From Lachnospiraceae bacterium UBA3802 (lineage in GTDB: Bacteria; Bacillota; Clostridia; Lachnospirales; Lachnospiraceae): 8,622 nt of DNA. The stretch spans positions 1-8,622 of the forward strand of contig DFEM01000182.1 of assembly GCA_002369155.1 (NCBI GenBank). The letters run 5' to 3'. The stretch's first letter is position 1. Every line of letters begins with the position of its first letter. Of the stretch, positions 4,650 to 8,622 are shown in pieces. Under the pieces are notes generated by a model, which did not search any database, was not told where the DNA came from, and saw only the letters and a list, made by a program, of their open reading frames with translations. The position numbers and the translations under genes were made by a program.

Positions 4650-7520
4650 TTAATCTCCGGCTGCACCGTTGTTTATGGGAGTAACTGCCAGGCCGTTTAA
4701 AAGTTCGTTTTCATCGGTAATTCCGTAATAATATGCATATACGTCTTTTGCAACCTGACCGGCATTGTTTGAATCATAACCGTTCATAATTCTGACTGTT
4801 ACTGAAATCTCGGGATTCTCATAAGGAGCAAAGGAAATAAATACAGCATGGCAGGCTTCATTCCATGCTTCCTGTGCAGTACCCGTCTTTCCTGCAACCG
4901 CCAGGTCGTAATCAAAATAAGTTTTACTCTCGACAACTTCCTTCATACCTCTTTGAACAACGTTCCAGACTGAAGGATCAAGACTTATGTAATTTCTGAT
5001 TTCGGCAGAATTATCGGTATAAATATCATTATTGGGATCGTAAATCTTATCCACCAATGTAAGATTGTAAACGGTTCCCTTGTTTGCAACGGCTGTTACA
5101 TATCTTGAAAGTCCTACAGTTGTATAAGCATGAGTACCCTGACCGATCATTGAAGGTACGGGATATTTATCCGATACGGAAGGATCTGATTCAGCTATTT
5201 CGACACCTGTTTTTTCGGATAAGCCGAACATATCGGCATATTTATATATCTTTTCAAGACCCATTCTCTCGTTATAATATCCGCCGTCGTTTGAAAGTCT
5301 GTAACCTACTTCGTAGAAAAAACAGTTACAGGAATGAGCAATTGCCTTTTCGACATTCAAATTGCCGTGAGCACCGGGATATATCCAGCATTTATGAACG
5401 GTTCCGTTCAATTTGTCAAAATATCCTTTACACTGGATGGTCGAATCCATGTCTATGACGCCTTCTTCCAGTCCTGTAATTGCGGATATGACTTTATATG
5501 TGGAACCGGGCGCACTTTTATACTGGGTCGCATAATTCCATAAAGGCCTCGAATAATCGTTGTTTAAAGCTGCCAGATAATAATTATCCGAATTGGCAAG
5601 CCTGTTATTGTCATATGACGGATACGAAACAAGTGCAAGTACGTCTCCAGTTGTAATATCCGTAACAACACATGATCCGGAACAGGGCTCAAGAGCAAGC
5701 TGTGCCGGTGTCAGTTTTAAATTTCTTATCAAATCAGTAATGAATACGTATGATGAAATTCTGCCGCTTTTAAGAGCTGATATTTCAGCTTCGGAAACAT
5801 CGATAAGATTCTGATCGTAAAGAATTATGCAAAGCTGTCTGCCGGAAATATAATTGCCGGCAATCATGTATTTATAAATCTTTTTCGAAAATTCCTTATT
5901 GTTTTTTAATTTATCAAAAGAGATTTCAATAATCTTGTCGTATATTTCCTGAGTATCCGAATATTTGGCGGTAAGATTCAGATTATTGACATTAATCCAG
6001 TTCATGTTAATGCAATAAGTCAGATAATCCTTTAAAGAAATCGTCTCATCCGTCGTCCATGCGATATACATCGGATCTTCCTGATCAATAAGTTCTTTAT
6101 CAAGGATTTTGACATTCTCGGACATAAGGTAATTTACGATATAGCTTTGATATACCTGATATTCCTTGGGCAGATCCTTATAGGCCTTCGGCTTTTCCTG
6201 ATATAATTGATTTTTAAGTTCTTCAAAAACATCCGCCTGACGCGAAACAAAAGCTTCATATACCTCTTTTTCCGTATCTGATGCATAAGGCTGGGATATA
6301 TGATTCAAATCAATAACATTATTGTTAATAAGCTGAAAATATACATCATCGATTGGAATCTTAATCTCCGACTGCTTTGTATTTTCGGTCATGGTAAACT
6401 CTTTGATATTGTCGATTTTGGATACCAAAATACCTGCAATACGCTGTTCAAGAAGATCGTAGATTGCAATCTGCAAATCCTTGTCTATGGTAAGATATAT
6501 GTCATTTCCCGTCTTTTCTTCTTTGGTCTTGGTGGAATCAAGCACTTTACCCAAAACATCCACATAAACGGTTTCCTTACCTTTAACACCCTTTAAATAA
6601 GCTTCTTGGGAAAGTTCTATGCCGGTTTTTCCGACATAATCGTTAAGGGAATAATCATCATCTTCAAGCGAATACTGATTATATTCGTCCTGCGAAATCA
6701 TACCCGTATACCCGATAATCTGTGAAAAATAGATGGGATCGTTATATCTTCTTACGGATTTCTGGTTGACTGTAACACCGGGCAGCGTATCTGCATGTTC
6801 CAAAATACTGGCTACGGATTTTTCGGAAATATCGGAAGCAATCGTTGTACCCATATATTTCTGATATCCTGTAAGCGACAAAGCGTATCTGACAGACACA
6901 ATTCTCACTACTTCTTCTTTTGTGTATCCTCCGCCTGTGATAAAGGATTCTTTATCGTTTGGGTTCTCATAATAACCTACGGCATATTTCTTTCTGTTGC
7001 ATAAATATTCAATTACGTCATCGGGAGTCGAATTCTTCTCCTGATATGACATATCCGAAGTCTTGGCATAACCGTAAATATCGGCAAGAAATCTTAAAAG
7101 CTGCGTACCTTCAACACTGAAAGCATATTCGTCATTTTCATTAACATAGATCTTAAAATCGGAACTGAAATCATCGCCGTTCTTTTTTAATATCTTGTAG
7201 ACTTCCTGAATCGTATTGTTAAGCTGCATGTTCTTTGTCTTGCCTGATTCTATAACGTCTTCGAAATTGACATCGTAAGACAAAACATTGTAAGCCAAAA
7301 GATTGCCGTTTCGATCGTAAATATTGCCTCTGATGCCGTCTATGGATTTTTCTCTTATTATCTTTAATTCGTAGTTATTGACGTATTCTTCACCGTTTAT
7401 TATCTGAAGATTAAAGATTCTGACAATCAAAACAACACCGACACCCAAAAAGAGGAATATCGGCAATACCAGTCTTGATTTAAGAAAACTTATAAATTCT
7501 TCTTTAAATCTTTCAAACAT
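4650..7520 (-). CDS. mrdA: Penicillin-binding protein 2 (class B transpeptidase), very long form with inserted segment
   Basis: PBP2 crosslinks peptidoglycan strands made by RodA and also activates RodA. Residues 17-38 are the membrane anchor, and R-G-N-I-Y-D-R-N-G (64-72) marks the start of the pedestal domain. The transpeptidase domain begins near 340 (L-T-I-D-K-D-L-Q, 343-350) and has S-T-Y-K (Ser673 nucleophile, Lys676), S-C-N (730-732) and K-T-G-T-A (878-882). At 956 residues it is far longer than E. coli PBP2 (633) or Bacillus elongation PBPs (about 700). Most of the excess is an insert at about 363-612, between the opening transpeptidase helix and the strand S-C-V-V-T-D-I-T-T-G-D-V-L-A. 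The insert is rich in Asp, Glu, Lys, Asn and Tyr and looks largely helical. I recall similar long forms in Lachnospiraceae. The ATG at 7520 shares its A with the mreD stop (TAATG) and has a weak AGAGAG site 6 nt upstream, suggesting coupled translation. Confidence 0.96.
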   Translation of the reverse strand: MFERFKEEFISFLKSRLVLPIFLFLGVGVVLIVRIFNLQIINGEEYVNNYELKIIREKSIDGIRGNIYDRNGNLLAYNVLSYDVNFEDVIESGKTKNMQLNNTIQEVYKILKKNGDDFSSDFKIYVNENDEYAFSVEGTQLLRFLADIYGYAKTSDMSYQEKNSTPDDVIEYLCNRKKYAVGYYENPNDKESFITGGGYTKEEVVRIVSVRYALSLTGYQKYMGTTIASDISEKSVASILEHADTLPGVTVNQKSVRRYNDPIYFSQIIGYTGMISQDEYNQYSLEDDDYSLNDYVGKTGIELSQEAYLKGVKGKETVYVDVLGKVLDSTKTKEEKTGNDIYLTIDKDLQIAIYDLLEQRIAGILVSKIDNIKEFTMTENTKQSEIKIPIDDVYFQLINNNVIDLNHISQPYASDTEKEVYEAFVSRQADVFEELKNQLYQEKPKAYKDLPKEYQVYQSYIVNYLMSENVKILDKELIDQEDPMYIAWTTDETISLKDYLTYCINMNWINVNNLNLTAKYSDTQEIYDKIIEISFDKLKNNKEFSKKIYKYMIAGNYISGRQLCIILYDQNLIDVSEAEISALKSGRISSYVFITDLIRNLKLTPAQLALEPCSGSCVVTDITTGDVLALVSYPSYDNNRLANSDNYYLAALNNDYSRPLWNYATQYKSAPGSTYKVISAITGLEEGVIDMDSTIQCKGYFDKLNGTVHKCWIYPGAHGNLNVEKAIAHSCNCFFYEVGYRLSNDGGYYNERMGLEKIYKYADMFGLSEKTGVEIAESDPSVSDKYPVPSMIGQGTHAYTTVGLSRYVTAVANKGTVYNLTLVDKIYDPNNDIYTDNSAEIRNYISLDPSVWNVVQRGMKEVVESKTYFDYDLAVAGKTGTAQEAWNEACHAVFISFAPYENPEISVTVRIMNGYDSNNAGQVAKDVYAYYYGITDENELLNGLAVTPINNGAAGD
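4655..4658 (-). promoter_or_regulatory. Ribosome binding site deciding the rodA start
   Basis: GGAG on the minus strand lies inside the last codons of mrdA and 6 nt before the ATG at 4648 (GGAGATTAATATG, where TAA is the mrdA stop). It supports the ATG over the in-frame GTG at 4666 and implies coupling of rodA translation to mrdA. Confidence 0.7.
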
Positions 7521-8029
7521 TACGAACTCTCTGCATTCTTTTTCTTAAATATATACGCTTCGATAAACCAGAGAACCGGATAAACGATAACGGAAATAAG
7601 AAGCGTAAAAACAATCTCGGGCAAAATAATATTGACGAGATAATATACAAAATCAAACCTGCTTCGCATAAGAAACAGGAAGAAATAGGTCAAAAGGCAG
7701 CAGGATGCGTCACTGCTTAAAATCATAATTGCAGGAATTTTCAAATCCTTAAGATAAAAGAAATTATGAAGCAAACCGTTCAAAAAACCGATCAGCATGT
7801 AAAGAATCGAATAAAAACCGAAAACATCAAATGAACATATATCAAGTAAAAATCCGCATGCAAAACCGACAAACATGCCTTCTCTCTCACCCTGCATAAA
7901 TCCCGAACAGGAAACCAGAATAATTAAAATATTAGGAATGATTCTGGTAAATTTAAGCATCGGAAAAAGCGTAGTCTGTATTACAAAAAACAATATTATC
8001 AATAAAAAATCTATGATAAATCTCTTCAT
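7520..8029 (-). CDS. mreD: Rod shape-determining protein MreD
   Basis: MreD is a small integral membrane protein of the Rod complex that partners MreC and influences RodA-PBP2 activity. The 169-residue product is almost entirely hydrophobic, with five or six predicted transmembrane segments, and has the family signature P-N-I-L-I-I-L-V (32-39) followed by G-F-A-C-G-F-L-L-D-I (55-64). It ends in a short charged tail, FKKKNAESS. Length and position between mreC and mrdA are typical. The ATG at 8029 is preceded by AAAGGA with a 5-nt spacer; that site overlaps the end of mreC. Its stop codon overlaps the mrdA start by one base. Sequence conservation in this family is low, so synteny carries much of the call. 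Confidence 0.93.
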   Translation of the reverse strand: MKRFIIDFLLIILFFVIQTTLFPMLKFTRIIPNILIILVSCSGFMQGEREGMFVGFACGFLLDICSFDVFGFYSILYMLIGFLNGLLHNFFYLKDLKIPAIMILSSDASCCLLTYFFLFLMRSRFDFVYYLVNIILPEIVFTLLISVIVYPVLWFIEAYIFKKKNAESS

Positions 8030-8037
8030 TGCATCCT

Positions 8038-8622
8038 TTATTCAAGTTCTGTTTTAAGCTTGGTTATAACCAGTACTTCACTTATATGATCAAAGTTTAC
8101 GCTTGGCGTAATATATCCTGAAACAGATAAGTGATTGGAATCCTTCTCCATGTAAGAAATATTTCCTACGGGGATTCCGGGCAAATAAACATCGGAAATA
8201 TTACTCGTTACAATCTTGTCTCCGACTTCAACATTTTTAGCATTTTCGGAAAGCTGATTGAAAACAATATAACCGTTTTCCATGTTTGCAAGGCTTCCGG
8301 ATACCATCAAATGGTCATTGGTCGTAAGTACCATGCAGGAAACATTGCTTGTATCGTCAATAATACTCAATACTCTTGACCAGTTTGCGCCGACTTCTGT
8401 TATTCTGCCCACGAGTCCGCCGCCTGCAAGAACATTCATTCCGACCTGCAAACCGTCATTCGAACCTTTATCGATAATGAAAGTCGAAAACCAGTTGCCT
8501 GTCGAACCTGAAATTACTCTTGCACCGGTTTTGGGATAATCCGAATAAGTCTGATCAAGCTCATAAAGTTTAAGAAGCGAGTTCAATTCGATTGTATCCT
8601 GCAAAAGCTTATTGTTTTGAGA
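8038..8622 (-). CDS. mreC: Rod shape-determining protein MreC, N-terminus outside the window
   Basis: MreC is a bitopic scaffold of the Rod complex: its extracytoplasmic domain contacts PBP2 and helps activate RodA-PBP2. The frame is open to the right edge and the visible 194 residues are the C-terminal part. They begin inside the coiled coil (Q-N-N-K-L-L-Q-D then L-N-S-L-L-K-L), followed by the two beta-barrel subdomains: A-R-V-I-S-G-S-T-G-N-W-F, then I-D-K-G-S-N-D-G-L-Q-V-G-M, G-G-L-V-G-R-I, and G-D-K-I-V-T-S with L-P-G-I-P-V-G near the end. The transmembrane helix and most of the coiled coil lie beyond 8622. A TTG at 8604 could pass for a start, but the frame continues upstream and the family requires an N-terminal anchor, so this is truncation by the window and not a short gene. 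mreD follows after 8 nt. Confidence 0.95.
   Translation of the reverse strand, partial: SQNNKLLQDTIELNSLLKLYELDQTYSDYPKTGARVISGSTGNWFSTFIIDKGSNDGLQVGMNVLAGGGLVGRITEVGANWSRVLSIIDDTSNVSCMVLTTNDHLMVSGSLANMENGYIVFNQLSENAKNVEVGDKIVTSNISDVYLPGIPVGNISYMEKDSNHLSVSGYITPSVNFDHISEVLVITKLKTELE

Noticed and set aside
4649..4666. rodA start at the GTG at 4666
   Set aside because: It is inside mrdA and GGAG lies downstream of it, correctly spaced for the ATG at 4648.
5084..5814. Three plus-strand frames (5084-5458, 5334-5543, 5593-5814)
   Set aside because: All are antisense shadows of the highly conserved PBP2 transpeptidase domain.
8038..8604. mreC as a complete short gene starting at a TTG at 8604
   Set aside because: The frame stays open to the window edge with coiled-coil sequence before the TTG, and MreC needs an N-terminal membrane anchor.
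1..8622. Mobile element, CRISPR array, defence system, tRNA or riboswitch
   Set aside because: I found no terminal inverted repeats, transposase or integrase motifs, regular direct repeats or RNA gene motifs. The window is densely coding with conserved morphogenesis genes.

Overview
This window looks like chromosomal core DNA from a low-GC, Gram-positive anaerobe of the class Clostridia, most likely a Lachnospiraceae-type organism. The evidence is the order mreC-mreD-mrdA-rodA-mgsA, a very long PBP2 with a large insert in its transpeptidase domain, a short lipoprotein-like D,D-carboxypeptidase, and an HlyD-like membrane protein of the kind Clostridia keep near cell-division genes. Every supported gene lies on the minus strand, so the window reads from high to low coordinates. 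I see no rRNA, tRNA, insertion sequence, phage gene or CRISPR array.

Region 1 (8622 to about 3515) is the cell-elongation (Rod complex) cluster. It holds the C-terminal part of mreC (cut by the window edge), mreD, mrdA (class B transpeptidase PBP2) and rodA (SEDS glycosyltransferase). The genes are packed tightly: 8 nt between mreC and mreD, a 1-nt TAATG overlap between mreD and mrdA, and a 1-nt gap between mrdA and rodA. This suggests one translationally coupled operon. MreC and MreD would scaffold and regulate the RodA-PBP2 pair, which polymerises and crosslinks lateral-wall peptidoglycan. No min genes lie between mrdA and rodA, where several Clostridia carry them.

Region 2 (3481 to 2131) continues the same transcription unit with mgsA (methylglyoxal synthase) and a D-Ala-D-Ala carboxypeptidase that begins at a GTG inside the end of mgsA. 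The MgsA is unusual: the position of the catalytic Asp71 of the E. coli enzyme is Glu, and two neighbouring active-site loop positions are also changed.

Region 3 (2130 to 1522) holds a small orphan P-loop protein of 139 residues, with a good candidate promoter and a strong ribosome binding site just upstream and a hairpin terminator just downstream. It therefore looks like a separate transcription unit. Its function is unknown.

Region 4 (1521 to 1) is a single-pass membrane protein with a basic cytoplasmic tail and an HlyD-like extracytoplasmic part. It is open at the left window edge.

The window is mainly an ordinary morphogenesis locus. The points most worth a second look are the altered MgsA active site, the uncharacterised mini P-loop protein, the roughly 250-residue insert in PBP2, and the HlyD-like protein with no transporter partner in view.
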